Below, piece after piece: positions 17,630-27,200 of a DNA stretch of 64,000 bases. Position 1 is the first letter of the stretch. Every line of letters begins with the position of its first letter. Source of the DNA: Candidatus Opimibacter iunctus (lineage in GTDB: Bacteria; Bacteroidota; Bacteroidia; Chitinophagales; Saprospiraceae). Both the position numbers and the translations under genes were made by a program. Below the pieces are notes generated by a model. That model was not told where the DNA came from. It saw only the letters and a list, made by a program, of their open reading frames with translations, and did not search any database. The stretch is taken from positions 1-64,000 of the forward strand of contig JADJVH010000010.1 of the NCBI GenBank assembly GCA_016716665.1, in the 5' to 3' direction.

Positions 17630-19786
17630 TTATTGTACAATCAATTTCATATTCTTAACCGCACCATTACCGCAACAGATGTTTACCATGTAAACACCCT
17701 GTACAAGTGTTGCTGTGTTAAGCTGAATGGAATGTGCGCCCTCCTGCAGTTGATCTTTGAGCAGCGTACTGATTTCTCTTCCGCTCAAATCAACAATTTT
17801 AACTGCCACCTGCATGGGTTCACTTAATGCAAACTGAACCGTCACCTGATCGGTGGCAGGATTGGGAAATAAATTGAATACACCTATGCTGTTTGCAACA
17901 GCAACGCCTGAGACGAAGGTGGTAATGTTTTCAAAATAGAAGAAATTGCCGTTAGACCCACCGGTCATCAGATCCAGATCCCCGTCGTTATCCAAATCAG
18001 CAAAGGCGGGAGCAGAATTATTACCAATAATTGATAATCCAAACGGGTTGGTTTGCGGAGCAGCATAAGCCGGAGCGGAAGCGGTTCCTGTATTCTGAAA
18101 ATAGAAAAAACTCCCTCCTTCCTCACCTACCATCATATCCTGATCCCCGTCGTTATCCAGATCATCAAAGGTAGATATGGAATATAATCCGATATCTGAT
18201 AATCCAAACGGGTTGGTTTGCGGAGCACCATAAAATGGGGCGGCATTCGTCCCGGTGTTCTCAAAATAGGAGAAACTGCCGCTTATCGAACCGGCCATCA
18301 GATCCATATCCCCATCGCCATCCAGGTCAGAAAAGGCGGAAGTAGAACCATTACCAATGAACGATAAACCAAACGGATTGGTTTGCGGTGCAGCATAAAC
18401 CGGGGCGGTAGCGGTACCTGTGTTCTCGAAATAAAAGAAGAAACCGCTATAATACTCACCGGACAGCATATCCAGGTCACCGTCGTTATCCAGATCCGCA
18501 AAGGTGGGAGAAGAATCAGCACCAATATTTGATAATCCAAACGGGTTGGTTTGTACAGCGGCATAAGCCGGAGCGGCATTAGTACCGGTGTTCTCGAAAT
18601 AATAGAAATCGCCATAGTAATCACCGGCCATCAGATCCTGATCCCCGTCGTTATCCAAATCAGCAAAGGCGGGAGCAGACCATCTGCCAATATTCGATAA
18701 TCCAAACTGATTGAACTCATTAACATAGGCAGGGGCGGCAGCCGTTCCGGTGTTCTGGAAATAATAGAAATTGCCAAAGACCTCACCAGCCATCAGATCC
18801 AGATCACCGTCGTTATCCAAATCAACAAAGACCGGTGCAGAATACGTACCAACATCCGACAATCCAAACGGGTTGGTTTGTACTGGGGCAAATACAGGGG
18901 CGGCAGCATTGCCGGTATTTTCGAAATAATAGAAACTGCTGACTGAAGAACCAGCCATCAGATCCATATCCCCGTCGTTATCCAAATCAGCAAAGACCGG
19001 AGCAGCATTAATACCAATATCCGATAATCCAAACGGGTTGTTTAGCGGCGCAGCATAAGCCGGAGCGGAAGCGGTACCAGTGTTCTGGAAATAGTAGAAA
19101 TTGCCATAACGATCGCCAGCCATCATATCCAGATCACCGTCGGTATCCAGGTCAGCAAAGGTCGGAATGGAACGATAAAGCGCCGTCAATCCAAACGGGT
19201 TGGTTATCGGCGCAGCATAAGCCGGAGCGGAAACGGTGCCGGTGTTCTCATAATAGAAGAAACTGCCGTAAGAATTACCGACCATCATATCCATATCCCC
19301 GTCGCCATCCAGGTCAGCAAAGGCGGGAGCAGAATAATAGGCAACACCCGTCAATCCAAATGGATTGGTTTGAGGAGTTCTATAAGCCGCTTCAGGAGCG
19401 GTACCGGTATTCTCGAAATAATGGAAGTTGCCATAGAAATCACCAGTAATCATATCCAGATCCCCGTCGCCATCCAGGTCGGCAAATGCAGGAGAAGATC
19501 CATAACCTATGTTCGTCAATCCTAAAGTGGCACTACGGAAAGTGATCTCCTGTGCCTGTGCCGCATCGGGTTGAAAGAGCAGTATGCCAGTGGTTAATGC
19601 TGCCGATGCCATACCCAACTTAAGGGCACGCTGCAGGCCGGTCAATTTCTTAAACAGCCATGCAATCCGCCGTTGCAGGATGTCCTGCCTGCGGTGGTTC
19701 TTTCCTTCCGCCAACAGGCGTTGAAGTTTTTTCCTCGAGCGGTTATATAACCGGACGAGGTCGTTATAGATGTAAGCGTTATTCAT
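17630..19786 (-). CDS. Secreted FG-GAP/VCBS repeat protein with T9SS sorting domain
   Basis: A 718-residue surface protein. An unusually long basic N-terminal region (about 57 residues, rich in K and R) precedes a hydrophobic stretch ending DAAQAQE, a signal-peptide-like cleavage region. Ten FG-GAP/VCBS repeats of 55 residues follow, each with a calcium-binding DLDxDGDxD loop and a YYFENTGT...NPFGLS core. A T9SS type A sorting domain (about 640-718, NLFPNPATDQ through GVYMVNI) ends the protein. Such proteins are calcium-dependent beta-propellers used for adhesion. The start is kept at the first Met because the basic extension recurs in other Bacteroidota FG-GAP proteins, to my knowledge. It lies 36 nt after the TIGR03032 gene. 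Confidence 0.85.
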   Translation of the reverse strand: MNNAYIYNDLVRLYNRSRKKLQRLLAEGKNHRRQDILQRRIAWLFKKLTGLQRALKLGMASAALTTGILLFQPDAAQAQEITFRSATLGLTNIGYGSSPAFADLDGDGDLDMITGDFYGNFHYFENTGTAPEAAYRTPQTNPFGLTGVAYYSAPAFADLDGDGDMDMMVGNSYGSFFYYENTGTVSAPAYAAPITNPFGLTALYRSIPTFADLDTDGDLDMMAGDRYGNFYYFQNTGTASAPAYAAPLNNPFGLSDIGINAAPVFADLDNDGDMDLMAGSSVSSFYYFENTGNAAAPVFAPVQTNPFGLSDVGTYSAPVFVDLDNDGDLDLMAGEVFGNFYYFQNTGTAAAPAYVNEFNQFGLSNIGRWSAPAFADLDNDGDQDLMAGDYYGDFYYFENTGTNAAPAYAAVQTNPFGLSNIGADSSPTFADLDNDGDLDMLSGEYYSGFFFYFENTGTATAPVYAAPQTNPFGLSFIGNGSTSAFSDLDGDGDMDLMAGSISGSFSYFENTGTNAAPFYGAPQTNPFGLSDIGLYSISTFDDLDNDGDQDMMVGEEGGSFFYFQNTGTASAPAYAAPQTNPFGLSIIGNNSAPAFADLDNDGDLDLMTGGSNGNFFYFENITTFVSGVAVANSIGVFNLFPNPATDQVTVQFALSEPMQVAVKIVDLSGREISTLLKDQLQEGAHSIQLNTATLVQGVYMVNICCGNGAVKNMKLIVQ
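17935..19500. repeat. 165-bp tandem repeat array inside the FG-GAP gene
   Basis: Ten coding repeats of 165 bp, easily seen as 'tcaccgtcgttatccaaatc'-like words every 165 bases. They are similar enough at the DNA level to allow copy-number change by recombination. Confidence 0.85.
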
Positions 19787-19822
19787 ATCTGTTGGTTTTG
19801 GCTAATAAAAGATAAGACTGAA

Positions 19823-20905
19823 TTATTCAGCAGCACCAGCATCCGGATTGGCCCAAAATGTTTGCCCGGGAATGCTAAGTGAATATTTATGAATCGGGTT
19901 TGTGGTGTTTAATATGTTGGGGCGTATAGTGTTGGCTAAAACCTTTAAGGAATAAATTTCATCCACGCTGGTTTCATATTTCATTTCCATAGTTAATGCC
20001 TTGGTAGGCAGGTGAATAATTTTTATTCCTGCACTATCCGCATTTTCAGCAAAGGAAAGTTTGGCAAATGTGGAAGAGTTTTTTCTGAGTTTACTCATGG
20101 CAACAAACATATAATCACCATAAATGTCCATGCCGCGGCAATAACCATTGAGCTTTTTTATCACTTCATACTTTTTTTGTTTGATGTTCACCCGGATGAT
20201 TTCACCAGTGGCGGAAAGCAAGAGGTACAATTCACCTTTGTATAGCATGGGTGAGTGGGGCATGGGAAGCTTGTCGAGAATCACCTCATTGGTTTCCACG
20301 TCCAGTAGTATTCCGCCGTTAACAATATGTTCTCTCCAGCCCTGCGGTGTGTTAGTGGTTCCCAAAGCAGTCACATACTTCGGTTTGCCATTCACCATCA
20401 CCATGCCATTCAAATGGCAGCGGTCTTCCGAAGCGAGTTCCGTTATGAACGGCGGCTTCCATCGCGGAATGAAATTATAATTGCCTGTTACCTGGCACAA
20501 ACAGGAGAAGGAAGTGTTGATGGCCCAGATGCCATCCTTGCCCAAAGCGACATCATGCATATCAACATTGCCGGAATAAAAAGTGGCGCGCGGTACAAAC
20601 AAACTGTCATACGTATCTTTCTTATTCGGGTAATGCGCGGCTAACTCTTTTGAGTTTTCGAAAAAGAGGACTTCATCTTTTACCGCGAGCACCATTTTGT
20701 CGCCCTCCACATAACATCCCATTGGTTTGCTGAACGTGCGGGGCAGCATAGTGAGGTTGTTCTCATCAGCGGGGCTTATAAAAATCAACTTGCCTGCCTG
20801 ATATGTGGTAATGGCAATGCTGCAGTTCAGTCTCAACAACAACTCGGGAAGTTGTGGTGAAAAGGTACAACTGAAAGGAGTAACAGATGAAGGAGACTGT
20901 GTCAT
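19823..20905 (-). CDS. TIGR03032 family protein
   Basis: A 360-residue protein with the hallmark N-terminal segment LLLRLNCSIAITTYQAGKLIFIS and later DMHDVALGKDGIWAINTSFSCL and HLNGMVMVNGKPKYVTALGTT, all typical of the TIGR03032 family. The fold is probably a beta-propeller. No signal peptide is seen. The function is unknown; in other genomes members occur with FG-GAP or surface-protein genes. It starts 12 nt after the truncated leucine-rich ORF and ends 36 nt before the FG-GAP gene, so it is likely to be co-transcribed with both. Confidence 0.85.
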   Translation of the reverse strand: MTQSPSSVTPFSCTFSPQLPELLLRLNCSIAITTYQAGKLIFISPADENNLTMLPRTFSKPMGCYVEGDKMVLAVKDEVLFFENSKELAAHYPNKKDTYDSLFVPRATFYSGNVDMHDVALGKDGIWAINTSFSCLCQVTGNYNFIPRWKPPFITELASEDRCHLNGMVMVNGKPKYVTALGTTNTPQGWREHIVNGGILLDVETNEVILDKLPMPHSPMLYKGELYLLLSATGEIIRVNIKQKKYEVIKKLNGYCRGMDIYGDYMFVAMSKLRKNSSTFAKLSFAENADSAGIKIIHLPTKALTMEMKYETSVDEIYSLKVLANTIRPNILNTTNPIHKYSLSIPGQTFWANPDAGAAE

Positions 20906-20917
20906 GCTTACATTAGT

Positions 20918-21157
20918 TTATTTCGTTTCAACACCCAAGCTCGTTAATTGATTGTATTCACAATCCAAAAAGGTAAGATTGGTGGAAAAATCCAACGTCG
21001 TTAAATTATTATGGTCACAGTACAAAACATCAATCGCAGGATTGGAGGAAACATCCGGATTAATATCGGTATAAACAATCTGTGCATTTGCACTCAGGGA
21101 ATACAGCATTGCTGTACCGATGAAAATATAAATTTTCTTTTGTAGTTGTCGTTTCAT
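20918..21157 (-). CDS. Truncated secreted leucine-rich-repeat-like protein
   Basis: 79 residues from the ATG at 21157. A signal peptide (KKIYIFIGTAMLYSLSANAQ) is followed by about two short leucine-rich units of the LxxLDxSxNTxLxxLDCxxNxLTSL type (VLYCDHNNLTTLDFSTNLTFLDCEYNQLTSLGV). Normal members have many units and a T9SS sorting domain; here the frame stops after the second unit. It is probably a 3'-deleted remnant that still heads the operon. An upstream in-frame ATG near 21256 lies in the promoter and is rejected. Confidence 0.6.
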   Translation of the reverse strand: MKRQLQKKIYIFIGTAMLYSLSANAQIVYTDINPDVSSNPAIDVLYCDHNNLTTLDFSTNLTFLDCEYNQLTSLGVETK

Positions 21158-21253
21158 TTGTTTTAATGATATCTTAAAAAAAATACCAGATTGGATAGCA
21201 TTGGTTATAATAGCATGCTGGGGCTGGGAATCATTGCTTTTTACATACCCTCC

Positions 21254-21301
21254 CAAAGGTATATGCTACCCCAGCCGGGTGCACTACCTGAAATGGGTAG
21301 T
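21254..21301 (-). promoter_or_regulatory. Promoter with 19-bp palindromic operator, copy 2
   Basis: On the minus strand a -7 box TACCTTTG (21254-21261) lies 21 nt from the palindrome ACTACCTGAAATGGGTAGT (21283-21301), with the same sequence and spacing as at 15575-15622. It would drive the leucine-rich remnant, the TIGR03032, FG-GAP and esterase genes. Confidence 0.6.
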
Positions 21302-21420
21302 TCTTATGGAGGATTGCTTGTTCTGTGATGATCCCGAAGGGATGTTTATGGCATCACCACATGATGCCTGTGGAGCCAAATCTTTAACTGAATGCCATTG
21401 CTGAGAAATGTAAAAGCCGC

Positions 21421-22068
21421 TTAAAAGCTCAAAAGCGATTTACCTTTAACCTTTGAAATCAGCTCATCACGGGAGTGAACATGCAGGATTTCATAGATAT
21501 TTTTGACATGGTAGCGGACGGTGTCCACCGATACGAATAGCTTGTCAGCGATGAGTTTATAGCTCATGCCGTTGAATATACACTCCAGTATTTCCTGCTG
21601 CCTTTCGTTGAGCTGGGATTGCTCTTTAGCCGGTAAGGCAGGCCTTTTACTCCGGAAAACTCCGAGGATTTTATGTGCAATGCTAGGTGTCATAGGTGCT
21701 CCCCCGGTTGCTGCTTCCCGGATGGCTTCAAGGATACGCGCAGGCGAAGTGTTCTTTAAAAGATAACCTGATGCACCTGCAGTGATAGACTGAAATATGC
21801 GCTCATTGTCATTAAAAACCGTTTGCATGATGATCACCATTTCGGGATAAGCCTGGTTGATATGTCCTACGGCCTCAATACCATTCATGCCCGGCATGTC
21901 AATGTCCATGAGGATGACATCGGGTTTGGCCGATTCAACTTTACGCATCAGGTTAGAACAATCCGGAAATGCGCCGGTACATGTAAGGCCATCCGTGCCG
22001 TTTATAAGCTGCACCAGGCTGTCACGCAGCAGTGGATTATCTTCAAAAATGGCGACTTTGATGCTCAT
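21421..22068 (-). CDS. LuxR/NarL-type response regulator
   Basis: A 215-residue DNA-binding response regulator. The receiver spans residues 3-120, with IFEDN, Asp55 in ILMDIDMPG and Lys in YLLKN. A GerE/LuxR helix-turn-helix (about 148-210) shows LNERQQEILECIFNGMSYK, IADKLFVSVDTVRYHVKNI. It lies directly downstream of two HisKA_3 sensor kinases, the usual partners of NarL-type regulators. Its own upstream region carries the same ACTACC-N7-GGTAGT palindrome as the neighbouring secreted-protein promoters, which suggests autoregulation and local targets. Confidence 0.92.
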   Translation of the reverse strand: MSIKVAIFEDNPLLRDSLVQLINGTDGLTCTGAFPDCSNLMRKVESAKPDVILMDIDMPGMNGIEAVGHINQAYPEMVIIMQTVFNDNERIFQSITAGASGYLLKNTSPARILEAIREAATGGAPMTPSIAHKILGVFRSKRPALPAKEQSQLNERQQEILECIFNGMSYKLIADKLFVSVDTVRYHVKNIYEILHVHSRDELISKVKGKSLLSF

Positions 22069-22085
22069 ATCATTTATTACGGATG

Positions 22086-22132
22086 TAAAAGTAGACTATG
22101 TTAGGGAGAAATGACTACCTGTTTTGGGTAGT
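22086..22132 (-). promoter_or_regulatory. Promoter with 19-bp palindromic operator, copy 3 (LuxR-type regulator)
   Basis: The palindrome ACTACCTGTTTTGGGTAGT (22114-22132) lies 20 nt from a weak -7 box (minus TACTTTTA, 22086-22093) and 46 nt from the regulator ATG. Arms and spacing match copies 1 and 2; only the inner spacer bases differ. Confidence 0.55.
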
Positions 22133-22177
22133 AATTAAGTTAGAAGTGAGTAGTGAGTAGTTTTTAACTTCAAACTA

Positions 22178-24166
22178 CTAACTTCTAACTTTCAACTTAT
22201 ATTTGCTCAGATTAACCGTGAGGCTAACCCTTGTTCCCTGCCCTGGTGCTGATGTAATTGAAACACTGCCATTCATTTCAGCAGCCCTGGTGTTCATGTT
22301 TTTCAATCCATTCCCACCTGTTATTAATCGGTCTTCATTCATATTGAATCCTACACCATCATCTTTAATGTCCAATGTTAAGGTATGATTGGTCCTGGAG
22401 ATTTCCACATCCACATTCTTTGCACCGGAATATTTGTAGGCATTGTTCAATGCCTCTTTGTACACAAGGAAAAATGATTTCCGCTTTTCCATTGAAAGCA
22501 TGATGTTGTTTAAACCAGTATCCGCCGTGAAATGCAGGGCTATATCTTTTCCGGCCAATAGCTCTCCACCAAATGCACGCATGTGAAGTATGATGTTTTC
22601 GAAATTATCATTCTGCGGACTTACTGCCCATACGATATCACTCATTTTATCAATCATATCGCGCGAAGCGATCCCGATTTTTTCGATAATCGGAATGGAT
22701 TCTTGCTTGTTGTCCGATTGTGATTTCATGCGCGCAATCTCGCTCATGACTGAAATGCTCTGCAGGGTGGAACCCATATCGTCATGCAAATCGCGGCTGA
22801 TGCGTGCCCTTACGGCTTCCATTTGCTTCTTCCTGTTGCGCCGCATCTTGTCAATGTAGAATAGGATGCCAGCACCTGCCAGCAACAGAAATAAAATAGT
22901 ACCGCCTACAAATCTGTTGCGAACGAGTATTTGTTTATTAAATTCCATTTGCGCAGCAATATCCTTTTTGGCCTGCACCAAACTGAGCGAATCCTGCTTC
23001 TTGCTGAAATCGAAATTCATTTGCAGCGCAACTGTTTTCTTAGTATTTTCAATATTCCCAAGACTGTCGCGGCACGCGATATATAATTTATGATTCTCAT
23101 AAGCGCCTTTGAAATTTCCAAGAGCGCTGTCGGCTTTTGACAAAAATGAATAAAGATCTTTCATATGCGGTACCGCTTCAATCTCTTTGGCAATCGCCAA
23201 TCCTTTGAGCAGCCAGTCCTTCGCTTCCTTTGCCGCATGCATTTTTAATTTGACCATTCCAATATTTCTACAGCAAGTAGCAATGCCTTCTTTATTTCCA
23301 ATTTCTTCCCTTATTTTTAGAGAAGCGAAATGATTTTTCAGTGCTTCGGGATAATTGCCTTGCTGAGTATAAACAAGGCCTATGTTGCCATACGTATTTG
23401 CAATGTTCCTTTTATCCCCAATTTCTTCGCTTAATTTTATAGAGGCAAAAAAATTATCCAGCGCTTTGTCAAAGTAAGTGCCTTCATCAAAATAAGCCAT
23501 TCCAATGTTGTTATAAGCAGCTATAAGGCCATTTTTATTCTCTGTTTCTTGAAATATTTTTAAAGCGGCAAAATGATTTTCCAGCGCTGCAGGGTAATTG
23601 CGTTGTTTAGTATAAATGAGTCCGATATTCGTATAAGCAGTTCCAATGCCCCTTTTATTCCCGGTTTCTTCAAATATTTTTAAAGCGGTAAAATAATTTT
23701 TCAGCGCCTCGGTGTAGTTGCCCATGTATTGATAAACAACTCCCATGCTATTAAGAGACCTTGCAATACCATATTTATCCCCGGATTCTTCCCCATTCTT
23801 CAATGATTCTTTATAAAAATCTAATGCAGATACATAATCTGATTTATTAAAATGAATCACCCCCATACTGTTATAAGCTTTGCCTATTCCTTTTTTATAA
23901 CCTATTTGCTCCGATAAAGTAAGACACTGATTGGAGTAATACATGGCTGTATCGGGATTACTGTTCCAATATGCAGATGAGAGTTCACTTAAAATGTTTG
24001 CGGCTGTAGTGTCGTACAGCGATGGAGTTTTTACGTCCAACTCTGCTTTTTTTGCGTTAAAGTATTTGAGTTGGGTTTTGAGCGTATCAATGGAGATTTG
24101 GTTTTGCGAAAAGGAAAAGTTCTGTAATGCCAACAATATGGAAACCAGGGAAAATATATTTTTCAT
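22178..24166 (-). CDS. Sensor histidine kinase with periplasmic TPR domain (HisKA_3)
   Basis: A 662-residue membrane kinase. Signal peptide (ending FSFSQ), about seven TPRs (residues 60-345; repeated GNYPEALKNHFASLKI-type helices), a coiled coil, one transmembrane helix (about 418-438), HisKA_3 with His461 in RDLHDDMGS, and HATPase_c with DDGVGFN and GNGLKNM. The catalytic portion is nearly identical to that of the next kinase (24251-27493), so a duplication joined different sensors to one output module. It should phosphorylate the LuxR-type regulator encoded 109 nt downstream. Confidence 0.92.
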   Translation of the reverse strand: MKNIFSLVSILLALQNFSFSQNQISIDTLKTQLKYFNAKKAELDVKTPSLYDTTAANILSELSSAYWNSNPDTAMYYSNQCLTLSEQIGYKKGIGKAYNSMGVIHFNKSDYVSALDFYKESLKNGEESGDKYGIARSLNSMGVVYQYMGNYTEALKNYFTALKIFEETGNKRGIGTAYTNIGLIYTKQRNYPAALENHFAALKIFQETENKNGLIAAYNNIGMAYFDEGTYFDKALDNFFASIKLSEEIGDKRNIANTYGNIGLVYTQQGNYPEALKNHFASLKIREEIGNKEGIATCCRNIGMVKLKMHAAKEAKDWLLKGLAIAKEIEAVPHMKDLYSFLSKADSALGNFKGAYENHKLYIACRDSLGNIENTKKTVALQMNFDFSKKQDSLSLVQAKKDIAAQMEFNKQILVRNRFVGGTILFLLLAGAGILFYIDKMRRNRKKQMEAVRARISRDLHDDMGSTLQSISVMSEIARMKSQSDNKQESIPIIEKIGIASRDMIDKMSDIVWAVSPQNDNFENIILHMRAFGGELLAGKDIALHFTADTGLNNIMLSMEKRKSFFLVYKEALNNAYKYSGAKNVDVEISRTNHTLTLDIKDDGVGFNMNEDRLITGGNGLKNMNTRAAEMNGSVSITSAPGQGTRVSLTVNLSKYKLKVRS

Positions 24167-24250
24167 ATTCTATTAATTTACTCTTCTTTTTTATTTGTTT
24201 GTGGTCATCCTATACATGTCAATTCCTTTCAGCATTTTTCCGAGTGTTTG

Positions 24251-27200
24251 TTATTTGAGGTTCACCTCGAGGCTAACCTTTGTTCCTTGCCCTGGTGCTG
24301 ATGTAATCGAAACGATGCCATTCATTTCAGCGGCCCTGGTGTTCATGTTTTTCAATCCATTGCCGCCTGTTTTTAAACGGTCTTCATTCATATTAAACCC
24401 TACACCATCATCTTCAACCACTAATGTCAGCGTTTGATTGGATTTGGAGATTTCCACGTTTACATTTTTTGCACCGGAATATTTGTAGGCATTGTTCAAA
24501 GCTTCTTTATACACAAGGAAAAATGATTTCCGCTTTTCCATCGAAAGCCTGATATTGTTTAGACCATTATCCGCTTTGAAATGCAGGGCGATATCTTTTC
24601 CTGCCAGCAGCTCACCACCAAATGCTCGCATGTGGAGTATGATGTTTTCGAAATGATCATTCTGCGGATTCACCGCCCATACGATATCATTCATTTTTTC
24701 TACCATCTCACGCGAAGCACTTCCGATTTTTTCAATAAACGGAATGGACTCCTGCTGGTCATCCGACAGTGTTTTCATCCGTGCGATCTCGCTCATGACG
24801 GAAATACTCTGCAGTGTGCTGCCCATATCATCATGCAAATCGCGGCTGATGCGTGCCCTTACCGCTTCCATCTGCTTTTTCCGATTCCGCTCATAGCTGT
24901 CAATGAAGTATATGATGGCTATAGCCACCAGGAGACACAATAGTATAAACCATGTCTGCTGCCACCAGGGGGGTGTAATGGTAATCTCAAGCTGCGTGCC
25001 TGATTCATTCCACACACCATCGCTGTTACTTGCTTTTACCCTGAACGTATACTCACCCGGTGCAAGTTTTGAATACGTTACATTCCGACGGGTGTCGCTG
25101 AAAATCCAATCGTGGTCAACGCCTTCCAGCATATAGGCGTAATGGTTATCCTGGTTTTTGAAATAACTCAAGGCGGCAAACTCAAAAGCAAGATTATTTT
25201 CTTTGTACTTTAAGGTGATGGTATGATTTCCGATCGGAGTTTCCTTATCAAACACCTTGAATGAAGATATGACGACCACTGGTGGAGCGGCCTTTTTGCT
25301 TTCAATCTTGTCGGGTTCAATGATGTTGTAACCGGTAATACCACCAATCAGCAGCGTGCCATCTATCAACTTTATCGCAGCGCCTGTGTTAAACTCAAAA
25401 TTCTGTATACCGTCTTTCTCACCAAAATTCTTACAGGAATAATCAATCGGATTGAACCTGCATAAGCCATAGTTGGTACCCATCCACAACATCCCATTGT
25501 TGTCACAAACCAAAGAGTAGATTCGGTCATCAGTCAATCCATTTGCTTTTGTGAAATGGGTGAAGTTATCCTGTTCTTTATTGTATCTGTTCAGCCCGCC
25601 TCCATTAGTTCCTATCCAAAGCACTCCTTTCTGATCAAGGCAAAAGCTCCTGACACTGTTGTTGTGTAGGCTGTTTACATTTCCAGGGATGTTGGCATAC
25701 CGCTTCCACTTTTTTGTTTGCTCGTTATATTTACATAATCCATTTTCTGTCCCTGCCCAGATATTGCCCTCCGCATCTTCAATCACTACAAAAGCAATAC
25801 CGGGAGGAAGAGCAGCAGAATCCTTTGCATCAGGAAAATGATACTCAAACTCTAATTCATTTATTTTTTCAAAATCCACTGCATGGCCGTCAACTATACA
25901 GATTCCTGAACTCCAGGTTGAAATCCACAGCCTGTTTTTACTGTCACAGAAGATATTCCTGAATATACTTTCGTTATTGTCTTTAAGCGGAGGCGGTCTG
26001 ATTGAATAAGATCGCTTAAGCCGCATATTATAAATCACCAATTCACCATACCAGGTGCCGATCCATACATTACCCTCATGGTCTCTGGCCAACGAGCCAA
26101 CAGGAAAACCCTGGCTAAGTAGTCTGTCATAATTTCCACTGCGTGTTTCAATATTCCCCGGGCACAGGTGTTGAATATTGGTGAACAGTTGTGTCTCATC
26201 TGAATAGCTGAACAGCCCATTCATGGTACCAATCCAATACCCTTCATCTGTTTCCAGAAAGCCGCGTATGTTTGCACTCCAGCCTTGCCCTTTAGTATAC
26301 GGATCTTTAGCCGTGGCAGGAACACCGGTTTTAAAAAGGGAATTTTCCGGTTCCATCTTTACCATGCCATTCCCAAAGCACGAAGCCCATATCAGCCCGT
26401 TTTCATCAGGCAATATCCTGTCAATCATATTTCCAGGCAGGCTGTTTGAATTTCCTGGTTCATGGATGTATTGTGTAAGCTCCCCCGTGGATAGTTGATA
26501 ATGTATGATGCCCATTTGTGCTGTTCCCATCCACACGCCGCCCTTATTATCTGCTATGCAGTTCAATATCATCCTGTCAGTCAATGTTCGTTCGGGAATT
26601 TTCTTATTCACATAAACCAGTTGCTCCTTGCCTGTATGGATATTGATGATGTTCAGGAAACCCGTTTGAGAGCGGATGATGACTATCGAATCGTTAAGCG
26701 GAAGATAGAATTGAAAAGCATAATCAAAACGCCCAATAAACTTTAAATCAAAGTGCCATTCAAAAGCGCCTGTAACGGGGTTAAAGCGAAATGCGCTTTG
26801 CTTATTAAAGAGATAAAAATCACTACCAATTAGGAATACATCTGCATAGGTTGAATTGTCCTCTACACCTTTCTTGTCCAGGACTTTTACTTCCTTAATT
26901 GTTTTATGTGCTTCATCCAAAAACAGCAACTGAGGCTTGCCAATAGAATTGGTAGAAAGCAGCACACCATTATTGGCTGATGCTATAGCCCTCCAGTCTT
27001 TTGGCGCTATAGGATAGGGAAGCGCAAAGCGTTGTGTGCCGGATTGGCTTATTTTGAAAACAGAAAACTTGCTTATTGCCCAGTAATAGTCGCTGGTGTT
27101 TTTTACTTCGTTGATGCGAAACAGGTCAATGGTATCACCAAAAGGCATCTTAAATGCAAATGATTCAGATGCCGGGTCGTACTTGCAAAACCTTCCCTGG

